NCBI GenBank assembly: GCA_038238245.1
Contig: JBBRXX010000017.1
Coordinates: forward strand, 1 to 64,000
Length of the DNA stretch: 64,000 nt
Direction: 5' to 3'
From: DASQHW01 sp038238245
GTDB taxonomy: Bacteria; Actinomycetota; Acidimicrobiia; IMCC26256; PALSA-610
The translations under genes and the position numbers were made by a program. This document shows, piece after piece, positions 51,434 to 59,320 of this stretch. A model generated the notes under the pieces. It saw nothing but the letters and a program-made list of their open reading frames with translations. It did not search any database and was not told the origin of the DNA. Each line of letters starts with the position of its first letter. Positions within the stretch are counted from its first letter, which is position 1.

Positions 51434-51994
51434 ATGAACGAAGCGCACAAGCACTGCGGCAGCGACGAGTGGCGCGCGATGATGCGCGACGTCATTCTGC
51501 CGTGGGCCGTGGGTGAGGTCGATCTCGGCGACGACGTCCTCGAGGTCGGTCCCGGCTACGGCGCCACGACGGACGTGCTGTGCCGGTCGGTCCCGCGCCT
51601 CACCTCGGTGGAGATCGACGGCGAGCTCGCGGCGATGCTCACGAAACGCTTCGCCGCGTTTCCCGCAGTCGAGATCATGCAGGGCGACGCCAGCGCCCTC
51701 GACTTTCCCTCGCACCGGTTCTCGGGGGCGGCGTGCTTCACGATGCTGCACCACGTCCCCACACTCGTGCTCCAGGATCGGCTCTTCGCGGAGGTGGCGA
51801 GGGTGCTGCGGCCCGGCGCGACGCTCGTCGCGAGCGACAGCCTTGCGAGCGACGCGCTCGCGGCGCACCACGATGGCGACACCTACAACCCGGTCGATCC
51901 CCGGTCGCTGCCTTCGCGGTTGCAGGCGGCCGGGTTCGTCGAGGTCGACGTCCGCACCAACGAGTTCGGCTGGGCCGCGGTCGCGCGCATCTGA
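51434..51994 (+). CDS. Small class I SAM-dependent methyltransferase
   Basis: The 186 residues contain VLEVGPGYGATTDVL as motif I, LTSVEIDGELAAML, QGDASALDFPSHRFSGAACF and VARVLRPGATLVASD. This is a minimal Rossmann methyltransferase without an extra substrate domain. The ATG is fixed by TACGGT six bases upstream, so it is likely transcribed on its own rather than with the MFS gene. Substrate unknown. Confidence 0.88.
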   Translation: MNEAHKHCGSDEWRAMMRDVILPWAVGEVDLGDDVLEVGPGYGATTDVLCRSVPRLTSVEIDGELAAMLTKRFAAFPAVEIMQGDASALDFPSHRFSGAACFTMLHHVPTLVLQDRLFAEVARVLRPGATLVASDSLASDALAAHHDGDTYNPVDPRSLPSRLQAAGFVEVDVRTNEFGWAAVARI

Positions 51995-52093
51995 GCCAGC
52001 GATCAGTGTCGGGTGCAGGCCGCCGGCACGGCAATGCCGCGCTCGGACGCATGCCATCAACCATGATCAAGGGAGGACAGCGAGAGGAATTGC

Positions 52094-52219
52094 ATGAGAC
52101 AGCTCTCAAATCTTCAGAGCGCAGGTACTAGCGCGATCGCACTAGCAGAAACCGGGGCAGTCTCCTCTGCTGCCGTGGTTGCCGGCGGTCGACACCTCTC
52201 TACAGGAAGAGCGAGATGA
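52094..52219 (+). CDS. Possible small protein of 41 residues
   Basis: An AGAGGA site precedes an ATG, and the frame gives MRQLSNLQSAGTSAIALAET and an Ala/Gly-rich end. Codon use (AAT, CTT, CTA) is less GC-rich than the neighbours, so this may be non-coding or recently acquired. It contains a near-palindrome (52128-52145). There is no recognised family. This fills the gap before the zinc-ribbon gene. Confidence 0.3.
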   Translation: MRQLSNLQSAGTSAIALAETGAVSSAAVVAGGRHLSTGRAR

Positions 52220-52247
52220 AGCTGGACACCATGCGGGAGGTCTCGAC

Positions 52248-52595
52248 ATGACGCAAATGCACATCATCGTCAAGTGCGTCGAATGTGCGCAGCAACGGGT
52301 CGACGCCGCGTCCGTCACCATCCGGAACTGCACCGACGACGATCAGTGGAGCTACCGATTCATCTGCCCACAGTGCGAGCGCACGACGGTCGCGGCGACT
52401 CACGCGCAGGGCGCGTTGGCGGCAGTCGCTGCCGGTTCATCGCTCGAGACGTGGCAGTTTCCGGCGGAGCTCGCGGAGCACCCTTCCTCGGGTCCGGCGT
52501 TCACCGCCGCCGACCAGATCGAGCTGCGCCTCGCGTTGGCCGAGCCCGACTGGATCGACGCACTGTGCAACCCGTACACCCGCGGCGAAGAGTGA
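52248..52595 (+). CDS. Zinc-ribbon-like hypothetical protein
   Basis: The 115 residues contain IIVKCVECAQQRVD and RFICPQCERTTV, two CxxC pairs as in a zinc ribbon. A helical acidic C-terminal half (AADQIELRLALAEPDWIDAL) follows. The ATG at 52248 has GGGAGG seven bases upstream. No family is recognised, but similar small proteins occur in actinobacteria. Confidence 0.68.
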   Translation: MTQMHIIVKCVECAQQRVDAASVTIRNCTDDDQWSYRFICPQCERTTVAATHAQGALAAVAAGSSLETWQFPAELAEHPSSGPAFTAADQIELRLALAEPDWIDALCNPYTRGEE

Positions 52596-52690
52596 CCCCG
52601 GGCGTCCAAGCCGACGTCACGTGACCACGGCACTGGCTCGGCTCTCGTAATAGGGACCGCGGGGTGGGGATCTAAGGAGTTCTTCCGATG

Positions 52691-52712
52691 TGCGCCCGCG
52701 CTCGCGGGCGCA
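52691..52712. other. Perfect GC hairpin over a short open frame
   Basis: TGCGCCCGCG and CGCGGGCGCA flank a two-base CT loop. It lies inside a 14-codon frame (ATG at 52688) that has AAGGAG upstream. A terminator is unlikely because no T-run follows. The 52596-52841 gap holds nothing else convincing apart from an AAGGAG-preceded ATG at 52787 in a wrong frame relative to the FtsH remnant. Confidence 0.3.
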
Positions 52713-52841
52713 TGGTGATGGTCGGGGCGTGAAGTGCCCCACCGGAGCCGGCCCGATTGCCGGGTTGTTCGTGGAAGGAGCCTTGGATGAGTGCGACATC
52801 GGTGCTGACACCGAGGGCGATCACGAGGTCGTGGAAGACGA

Positions 52842-53207
52842 TCGCGGCTCGGTCCGGTCGGCTTCGGCAGCAGCTCACCGATGTATCTCGGTGCCGAGGA
52901 GGTGCACAGCCGCAGCTATGCCGAGGCGACCCAGCGCGTCATCGACGAGGAAGTCGGTGACCTGCTGCGCGAGGCCGAGAAACGCGCGCTTTCGTTGCTC
53001 GGCGACCATCGCGAAGCGCTCGACCGTCTGGTCGAGGACCTGCTCGCGCACGAGACGGTCGACGGCGACGCGGTGAAGGCCGCGCTCGCAGGAACCGCGG
53101 GACCGACCGGACCTGCCGAAAGCGGCGGCCCGGTGCGGGAGCCCGCCTACCAGGCGCGTGGACGCGCGCCCGGCGACGGCGCGGCGCCTCCCGGAGGCGC
53201 CGATTGA
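52842..53207 (+). pseudogene. ftsH: Fragment of FtsH zinc metalloprotease C-terminus
   Basis: The in-frame translation runs RLGPVGFGSSSPMYLGAEEV, HSRSYAEATQRVIDEEVGDL, LREAEKRALSLLGDHREALD and RLVEDLLAHETVDGDAVKAA. This closely follows the last part of the FtsH M41 domain. The AAA module and the HExxH protease site are missing, and a TGA in the same frame lies upstream at about 52806. It is therefore most likely a remnant of a lost ftsH copy. The ATG at 52881 lacks a ribosome site, though a 108-residue product cannot be excluded. Confidence 0.7.
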
Positions 53208-53268
53208 CGGTCGGGTCGTAAGGTTCCGGCGCAAGTGCTGCAGGGCGCAAGCGAATCGAGGCGGGGTC

Positions 53269-55668
53269 ATGTCGAGGCGAGCGTGGTTGATCGTTGCTGT
53301 CGTGCTGGTCGTGTTCACCGCCGGCATCGCCGTCGGCGTAAGTGTGCTCGGAGACAGCTCGTCGCCTGCGGCGGTGACGCTGGAGCCAGTCGGGAGCACC
53401 GGGACTGATCCGTTCACGAGCTCGGTCGCGAGCAGCTTGGGCGCGATACCCCCGAACGTGCAAGCAATCACCGCCGCGTCGCGCAAGACCCTCTCGACGA
53501 ACCCGAAGACACACACCCTCGTCGCGACCGGCACCGCACCCGGTCTGTACGGCGGTACCGGCAGTACACATGTCTGTGACTCGCAGCAGCTGGTCGGGTT
53601 CCTGCAGCAGCATCCCGACAAGGCAGCGGCCTGGGCCGGGGTGCTCGGAATTCCGACCGGCAACATCGCGAGCTTCGTCGCGACGCTCACGCCGGTGTTG
53701 TTGACCAACGACACGCTCGTCACCAATCACGGCTTCCGCAATGGTCATGCCACGACGTTGCAGTCGGTGTTGCAGGCCGGCACCGCCGTACTGGTCGATG
53801 CAACCGGCACGCCGCGCGTGAAATGCAACTGCGGCAACCCGCTCACTCCCGCGGATCCCACCGTCACGACGACCCGTCTTCGTGGCACCGGCTGGCCCGG
53901 CTACGCGCCCACCCAGGTCACCGTCGTCAACGCGGGGCCTGTCACGCAATCCTTCACCCTCGTCAACATCACCACCGGCGACACCTACACCCAACCCGTC
54001 GGCTCCGGCGCCGGTGCGTGGGCGGTCGCGGAGGTGACCGGTGGCGCGTCGTCACGGAACCCGCTCACAACGATCGTCACGACGACCGACCGCAGGACGT
54101 TCACGAGCGCGGGCAGCATCCGAGGCCGTGCGGTCGCCGCGCTGGCGTACGGCAACGGCACATGGCTCGCCGCCACCACCCCTTCGAGCAGTGGCACCGA
54201 CGGCGGCGCGCACATCTTCGAGAGCACCGACCTCCGCACATGGACCGATGTCGCGACCCTCGAGGACACCATCGACGGCATGGCCTACGGCAACGGGCGG
54301 TGGGCCGCAATCGGGGTCCATACGATCAGCCCGATCCTGGCGACGGGCGCGCCGCACGTCCAGGCCGTCGTCTACACCGGCGTCGAGCCGACCAAGTGGA
54401 CGCAGACATTGCTGCCTGCATCCCCGGGCGGTTACCGCCAGTCGATCGCGTACGGCGCGGGCATGTTCATCGCGTCGGTGCCCGGTGAGTCCACCAACGG
54501 CAGCTTCGGGTTCAGCGTCGCGACGTTCGCGAGCACCGACGGCACCCATTGGAAGGCGAACGGCGGGACCATCGCCGACAACGGCTGGACAGCGACGGCA
54601 TACGGGTCGGGCCAATGGATCATCGCCTCGGCGCGCGACCTCGGGGACACCTCCGTGCTCTACACGAGCCGCGACGCGATCAGCTGGACCCCGACCCAGA
54701 CCTCCGGGCTCGACAACTCATCGTTGGGCGCGATCGCCTACGGCGGCGGCGCCTGGCTCGCGGCCGGCCAGCCCCCGGGAACCGCCGGACCCTCGTCCAC
54801 GTCCTCGAAGCTCTACGCGAGCTCCAACGGCACGAGCTGGTCGCACACGGCCGACGTCGACGGGACCGTGACCGCGGTCGCGTTCGCTGCCGGAACCGCG
54901 ACCGGCGGCACGTCGACGCCGGCGACCACGACACCACCGACCACAACCGCGACACCGGGCGGCCGAGTTGCAGCGACACCGTGCGTCTGGAAGGACGAGC
55001 AAACCGGCCGGCCGAACACCTTCTACGGGCCGCCACCGACGTCGGTCACGCTGCCCGCCGGCGTCACGTTGCCCGCGGGCGCGACCGTCTACGCGCCGAG
55101 CGCCCAGGCACTCTTCGTTGCGCCGGCCGGCTTCCGCTGCACCGCGACAACGGGTGAGGACGACATCCGAGTCGTCAGGATCGTCGACGCCGCGAACCCG
55201 GCACGCTTCGTGGTCTTCGAGGCCGGCGGATCCGTACAGACGATCACGAGGGGTTGCGCGTACTTCCCCGAGCAGCGTGCCGTCGCGACTCCGCAGGACA
55301 ACTGCGGGACTCCTCCGGCGCGTGTGAGCTATACCGCGGTGCCGGCCGGAAGCTCGGACACGCACGCCGCGGTGGTTGCCGTTCCGGCCGGCGTGGCCGC
55401 GCCGTGGGTCGACGGCAAGATTCGCGCCAACAGCGTAAAGCCGACGGCCACCGACGTCCCGATGCTCGCGCTCTTCATCGCGAAGTGGAGCATTCAGGCG
55501 GGCACGGCCTACGGCATCGGCATCGGCGATGAGTTGCGCTGCGCGCTGCCCACCTCGCAGTCCGCCATGTGCGTCGCCTCGTTGAAGCTCATGCTCGAGA
55601 ACTCGACGGTCGAGCCGAAAGCACCTGCCCGCACCGCGCTGCAACAGTTCCTCGCGGCACACTCGTAG
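53269..55668 (+). CDS. Exported DUF6777-like protein with propeller-type repeats
   Basis: The 799 residues start with a signal anchor (RRAWLIVAVVLVVFTAGIAV). Residues about 40-190 (DPFTSSVA, VCDSQQLVGFLQQHPDKAAA, VLQAGTAVLVDATGTPRVKC) match my memory of DUF6777, an actinobacterial cell-envelope domain. Five repeats follow, such as VAALAYGNGTWLAATTPSS, GMAYGNGRWAAIG, SIAYGAGMFIASV and AIAYGGGAWLAAG. They look like BNR/kelch-type blades of a partial beta-propeller. A Thr-rich linker and a Cys-containing C-terminal domain end the protein. The ATG has GAGGCGGGG before it. A binding or sensory role is plausible. Confidence 0.78.
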   Translation: MSRRAWLIVAVVLVVFTAGIAVGVSVLGDSSSPAAVTLEPVGSTGTDPFTSSVASSLGAIPPNVQAITAASRKTLSTNPKTHTLVATGTAPGLYGGTGSTHVCDSQQLVGFLQQHPDKAAAWAGVLGIPTGNIASFVATLTPVLLTNDTLVTNHGFRNGHATTLQSVLQAGTAVLVDATGTPRVKCNCGNPLTPADPTVTTTRLRGTGWPGYAPTQVTVVNAGPVTQSFTLVNITTGDTYTQPVGSGAGAWAVAEVTGGASSRNPLTTIVTTTDRRTFTSAGSIRGRAVAALAYGNGTWLAATTPSSSGTDGGAHIFESTDLRTWTDVATLEDTIDGMAYGNGRWAAIGVHTISPILATGAPHVQAVVYTGVEPTKWTQTLLPASPGGYRQSIAYGAGMFIASVPGESTNGSFGFSVATFASTDGTHWKANGGTIADNGWTATAYGSGQWIIASARDLGDTSVLYTSRDAISWTPTQTSGLDNSSLGAIAYGGGAWLAAGQPPGTAGPSSTSSKLYASSNGTSWSHTADVDGTVTAVAFAAGTATGGTSTPATTTPPTTTATPGGRVAATPCVWKDEQTGRPNTFYGPPPTSVTLPAGVTLPAGATVYAPSAQALFVAPAGFRCTATTGEDDIRVVRIVDAANPARFVVFEAGGSVQTITRGCAYFPEQRAVATPQDNCGTPPARVSYTAVPAGSSDTHAAVVAVPAGVAAPWVDGKIRANSVKPTATDVPMLALFIAKWSIQAGTAYGIGIGDELRCALPTSQSAMCVASLKLMLENSTVEPKAPARTALQQFLAAHS

Positions 55669-55686
55669 GCGGGATCAGGTCGAGCG

Positions 55687-56442
55687 TCAACGGAATGCCG
55701 CAGCCACGAGCTCGCTGAACAGGCCGTCGGTGTCGAACGGGGCGCCTCTGGACCGGAACCACTCACCGACGTTGGCCAGGTCGCGGTGCAGGAAGTCGAT
55801 CGCCTGACCATTCGTACTGATCTCCACCGCTTGCGGGACGTCGATGACCCACAGCACCTCGTTCCACCACAGCAGGTTGAAGACCGACAGGTCGGCGTGC
55901 ACGACGCCCGCGTCGACCATTCGGTGCAGGTTCTCGATGAGCTGCGACGCCGCTCGCTGCACGCGGGAGCGTTGCAACCTTGCGTCAACCAAGCGCGGCG
56001 CGGCCATCGAGCGGTCGCCGATGTACTGCATCAGCACGCCGTCCGCGGTTCGGGCAACCGGAAGGGGCACGCTGACGCCCGCGTCGGCGAGCAGCCCGAG
56101 CATCGCGAACTCGTGGTCCGGCCAGTCGCGACGGAGCACGTTCTTGCCGTGTCGCGTCTTCTTGGCCGCGGCCCGGCGGTCGCGGCTGTTGCCGAGCGAC
56201 CGGCCGTCTCGGTAGGCCCGGTCGTTCACGAAGTTGGCCGCGCGTTGGAAACCGAGCTCTTGGAGCTCACCCTTGTGGCTGACCTCGCGTGGCCGGTAGC
56301 GCTTGTGGGCCAGCAGGCACGAACGCCCGTCGGGCGCGACACGCTCGACCAAGAACACTTCGGCTTCCTTGCCCGTCTTGAGTGATCCGAGGTCGTACTC
56401 CTCGAACGGTTCAGGATCGGCGATGAGCCATCCCGCGTCCAT
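55687..56442 (-). CDS. RIO-type serine/threonine protein kinase
   Basis: The 251 residues show the RIO glycine loop LKTGKEAEVFLVERV, the ATP-binding Lys in LLAHKRYRP, catalytic VVHADLSVFNLLWW (HxDLSxxN) and the metal loop VIDVPQAVE. All are canonical for RIO1 kinases. RIO kinases act in ribosome maturation in eukaryotes and archaea; bacterial roles are unclear. The ATG at 56442 has AAGGAG six bases upstream. A possible 18-codon leader ORF lies at 56521-56577. Confidence 0.92.
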   Translation of the reverse strand: MDAGWLIADPEPFEEYDLGSLKTGKEAEVFLVERVAPDGRSCLLAHKRYRPREVSHKGELQELGFQRAANFVNDRAYRDGRSLGNSRDRRAAAKKTRHGKNVLRRDWPDHEFAMLGLLADAGVSVPLPVARTADGVLMQYIGDRSMAAPRLVDARLQRSRVQRAASQLIENLHRMVDAGVVHADLSVFNLLWWNEVLWVIDVPQAVEISTNGQAIDFLHRDLANVGEWFRSRGAPFDTDGLFSELVAAAFR

Positions 56443-56520
56443 ACAACGCTCCTTCGTCGGGATCGTGAAACCCGGCGCGGCGCGAAGCGAACGCGATCTT
56501 TCCGCGCGACGAGCGCAACG

Positions 56521-56577
56521 TCAGACGCGAGCGGCAGCGTGCAGCCGACACCGGGAGGGTTGAAGCACCTTGGTCAT
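56521..56577 (-). CDS. Possible 18-residue leader peptide upstream of the RIO kinase
   Basis: ATG at 56577 with AGGAGG nine bases upstream encodes MTKVLQPSRCRLHAAARV. The gap to the RIO kinase is 78 bases. Short ORFs with a Cys-Arg core precede some actinobacterial genes, but no function is shown here. The remaining gap 56578-56688 shows no other feature. Confidence 0.35.
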   Translation of the reverse strand: MTKVLQPSRCRLHAAARV

Positions 56578-56688
56578 CTGCTTCGACCTCCTCGCTCGAC
56601 CGCGGACAGTCCGCCCATCCTTGTCCGGCATGAGCATTCGTGCAACTGACTTTCGCGCAGCAGTGGCGTGCCCGCGCGGCCGAGCTTC

Positions 56689-56694
56689 TACGAT
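56689..56694 (+). promoter_or_regulatory. -10 hexamer TACGAT for leaderless DUF1697 gene
   Basis: TACGAT ends six bases before the GTG at 56701. Confidence 0.5.
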
Positions 56695-56700
56695 GAAGCG

Positions 56701-57228
56701 GTGAGCACCCGTGTCGCGTTTCTCCGAGCCGTGAACCTCGGGAAGCGCTCCGTCAAGATGTCGCGCCTCGTCGACGTGTTCGGGCGCCTTGGTTACCGCG
56801 ACGCGTGGACGTACATCAACAGCGGCAATGTCGCGTTCGACGCCACCGGGTCACGCGCGGAGGTTGAACGGTCGATCGAGGGCGCGCTCGAAGCGGCATT
56901 CGGATTCGAGATCACCACGTTCGTCCGAACCGCAGCCGAGCTCCAGCGCGTCGTCGTGGCCGAGCCGTTCAAGGTGGCCGCTCACGACACGTACTTTGTG
57001 ACCTTTCTCAAGGCTCCGCCGGCCGCCGCGACCGCTCGCGCGCTGCGGTCGTTGTCGAACGACTTCGACACCCTGGCCGTGCGCGGACGAGATGTCCATT
57101 GGCGCATGCACGGCAAGTCGACCGACTCGAAGTTGAAGAAGAAGGACTGGGAGATCGTCGGAAAGAACCACAGCACGAGCCGCAACATCAACATGCTCCG
57201 CAAATTCGCCGCGAAGCTCGCCGGCTGA
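56701..57228 (+). CDS. DUF1697-family protein
   Basis: The 175 residues begin STRVAFLRAVNLGKRSVKMS after the initiator, then LVDVFGRLGYRDAWTYINSG and NVAFDATGSRAEVERSIEGA. This is the hallmark N-terminal half of DUF1697, an alpha/beta family of unknown function. The C-terminal LKKKDWEIVGKNHSTSRNIN matches as well. The GTG at 56701 is fixed by TACGAT. It converges on the LigD polymerase gene with nine bases between. Confidence 0.88.
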   Translation: MSTRVAFLRAVNLGKRSVKMSRLVDVFGRLGYRDAWTYINSGNVAFDATGSRAEVERSIEGALEAAFGFEITTFVRTAAELQRVVVAEPFKVAAHDTYFVTFLKAPPAAATARALRSLSNDFDTLAVRGRDVHWRMHGKSTDSKLKKKDWEIVGKNHSTSRNINMLRKFAAKLAG

Positions 57229-57237
57229 CGGGAAGCG

Positions 57238-58194
57238 CTAGGGGCGCGCGCGGGCTCGACGCTTGCCCTCGTGCATGGCCTGCACCCGAGCGATCGGAAT
57301 GGCGTGGCCCTCCTCGAGGAGCTCGTCGGGCAATCGCTGCGGACGCACCATCTGCGCAGCCCACGGGTCGCCATTCCCGAGCTGCTGCAGCGCGGTGCGC
57401 ATGGTGAAATCTCCCGGCGCAACATCATCGAGATCGTCCCAGCCCACGGGGAAGGACACGGGGACGCCGGGTCGCACGCGCGGGCTGTAGGCCGCAATGA
57501 CCGTCGCACCGCCCGCCCGCGTCGAATCGACGAACACCTTGCCGCCACGGTCGTCCTTCACGAAGGCCGTCGTCGCGAGCGCGGGATCGAGCCGCTCCGC
57601 GCGCGCCGCGATCGCGCGCGTCGCCGCGGCAGAATCGTCCAGTGATGCCTCCGTGTCGATCGGGACGAAGACGTGCACTCCCTTTGCGCCGCTCGTCTTG
57701 ACCGCGCCTTCCAGCCCTACATCGGCAAGCACGCGGCGAACCACCTGGGCCGCGCGCACGGCCATCTTGAAGGCACCGTCGTCGGGCGGGTCGAGGTCGA
57801 GCACGAGATGCGTGACGCGGTCGGGACGATCTGCTCGCACGAGGGTTGGGTGGTATTCGACCGCGCGTTGGTTGGCGAACCACAACAAGGTACGACGGTC
57901 ATTGCACAACGCGTAAGACACGTCCCGTTTCGAGCTCTCCGCCCACATCCGCACGGTGGGCACCCACGACGGCGTGTACTTGGGAACGTTCTTCTGCATG
58001 AACGCTTCCTGGCCGCGGTGAACGCGGATCACTGAGAGGGGACGGTCCTCGAGCACGGGGATGAGACGGTCGCGAACTCCGTCCAGATATTCGACCAGGT
58101 CGCGCTTCGTCGCGCCCGCACCGTCGAACAGCGGCTGGTCGAGGTTCGTCAGCGCCACGCCGTCTCGCGTTTCGTCGACGTTCTTGCCGGCCAT
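57238..58194 (-). CDS. ligD: Stand-alone LigD primase-polymerase domain protein
   Basis: The 318 residues have LTNLDQPLFDGAGATKRDLV, RDRLIPVLEDRPLSVIRVHR, HLVLDLDPPDDGAFKMAVRA with the catalytic DxD, and SGAKGVHVFVPID. This is the LigD-type polymerase/primase fold without phosphoesterase or ligase domains. It can fill gaps at double-strand breaks in related systems. The ATG shares one base with the stop of the membrane gene upstream. It is the second PolDom protein in this window. Confidence 0.9.
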   Translation of the reverse strand: MAGKNVDETRDGVALTNLDQPLFDGAGATKRDLVEYLDGVRDRLIPVLEDRPLSVIRVHRGQEAFMQKNVPKYTPSWVPTVRMWAESSKRDVSYALCNDRRTLLWFANQRAVEYHPTLVRADRPDRVTHLVLDLDPPDDGAFKMAVRAAQVVRRVLADVGLEGAVKTSGAKGVHVFVPIDTEASLDDSAAATRAIAARAERLDPALATTAFVKDDRGGKVFVDSTRAGGATVIAAYSPRVRPGVPVSFPVGWDDLDDVAPGDFTMRTALQQLGNGDPWAAQMVRPQRLPDELLEEGHAIPIARVQAMHEGKRRARARP

Positions 58195-58655
58195 CAGGAC
58201 GAGACGCGAGCGACACGCACGCGTTTTCCGGTATCCAGCGCCAGCCACACGGTCCAGACTCCTACGCCGATCGCAGTGAGGACGGTGAACCACCGGATAA
58301 GGTCTGCGTGACCATGCGGGCCCCAATACGGGTTGTTGTTGACGCCGAGGTCGAACGGGATCCCGTGGTAGAGCGTGAAGCCGGCCGCGACAATGCCTCC
58401 GGCGACCGCTGCGAGCAGGCGCCCGAAGCGTTCTTCTCTCAAGACCGCGATGAAGGCGACGGCCGCGGCGCCGATGCCCAAGAGCGCCTGCCGGTCGAAG
58501 AGGACCGAAGACAGCTTGGCATCTTCCGAATAGCGGAACACGTCGAGAAGGTGCGCGACCTGGACGACCGCGAGCGCGAGAAGTGCGAAGAGGAGCACTC
58601 GCCTCCGGTCGCCACTCAGCATCAAACGAGGATCTTCGCCCGACGCCTCAGACAT
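58194..58655 (-). CDS. Small membrane protein with four helices
   Basis: The 153 residues have hydrophobic segments VLLFALLALAVVQVAHLL, LLGIGAAAVAFIAVL, LLAAVAGGIVAAGFTLYHG and WFTVLTAIGVGVWTVWLAL. No family is recognised. The start overlaps the stop of the TOPRIM gene by eight bases, and its stop shares a base with the LigD polymerase start. Confidence 0.6.
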   Translation of the reverse strand: MSEASGEDPRLMLSGDRRRVLLFALLALAVVQVAHLLDVFRYSEDAKLSSVLFDRQALLGIGAAAVAFIAVLREERFGRLLAAVAGGIVAAGFTLYHGIPFDLGVNNNPYWGPHGHADLIRWFTVLTAIGVGVWTVWLALDTGKRVRVARVSS

Positions 58656-59259
58656 GCGCAAGGAGCTGGTCGAGCGGTCGGGGCACGCTTGCAAGATCCA
58701 GCGCGTTGACGAGCAGGCGCGCGTAGCGGATCTTCCGGTAGCTGCGCGTCCCCATGAAACGCCGAAGCCGCTGCTCGATGGTTCGTCCTTGCTGCGCAGC
58801 CTGCTTCTGCAAGGTGCGGAACGATCCCAGCTCACCCTGCGCCTCGATGACCTCTTCCACGGCGGCGGCACCGAGGGCGCGGATCAGCTCGTCCTCGAGA
58901 TCCGCGACGCACACATAGAAGCCGAGTGCTTCCATATCCGCGCGACTGAGGTTGGCGCCGAGGCCCACGCGTTCGAGCGCACGCCGGAAGTCGGGCTCCT
59001 CTCCGGCATCGCAAAGCCCGGCGAGTCTGACGTCGAACCCGTGTGGGCCGTACCGATCCAGGAAGCTCCGGATGTTCTTCGCACCACCAATTGGCACGAC
59101 GGAGATGCCTTCGGCGCCGAGGTTCCGACCGCGGCGCGCCGCGAGCGCCTCGAGCGCGCACTGGTCGCTGACGCCTTCCACGAGCACGACCGTGCGAGCG
59201 TCGCCCGCGGTCGCCAGCGCGTGCGCCGGCTCGCGGCTGGCCGCGCTGCTCCCGTTCAC
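58648..59259 (-). CDS. OLD-like stand-alone TOPRIM domain protein
   Basis: The 203 residues begin, after a short tail, with RTVVLVEGVSDQCALEALAA. VVPIGGAKNIRSFLDRYGPH and LAGLCDAGEEPDFRRALER follow. This is a TOPRIM fold of the type found at the C-terminus of OLD-family nucleases, but no ATPase part is present. The catalytic acids are Glu in VEG and Asp in LCDAGEE. The start may be the GTG at 59259. It lies in an operon with a methyltransferase and a polymerase-domain protein. Confidence 0.78.
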   Translation of the reverse strand: MNGSSAASREPAHALATAGDARTVVLVEGVSDQCALEALAARRGRNLGAEGISVVPIGGAKNIRSFLDRYGPHGFDVRLAGLCDAGEEPDFRRALERVGLGANLSRADMEALGFYVCVADLEDELIRALGAAAVEEVIEAQGELGSFRTLQKQAAQQGRTIEQRLRRFMGTRSYRKIRYARLLVNALDLASVPRPLDQLLAHV

Positions 59260-59320
59260 CTCCGTAGTTTCGCAGGCCCAGGAGGGGCCGGGCCGGCAGA
59301 TTTCTGCCCGCGCCGAGGCC

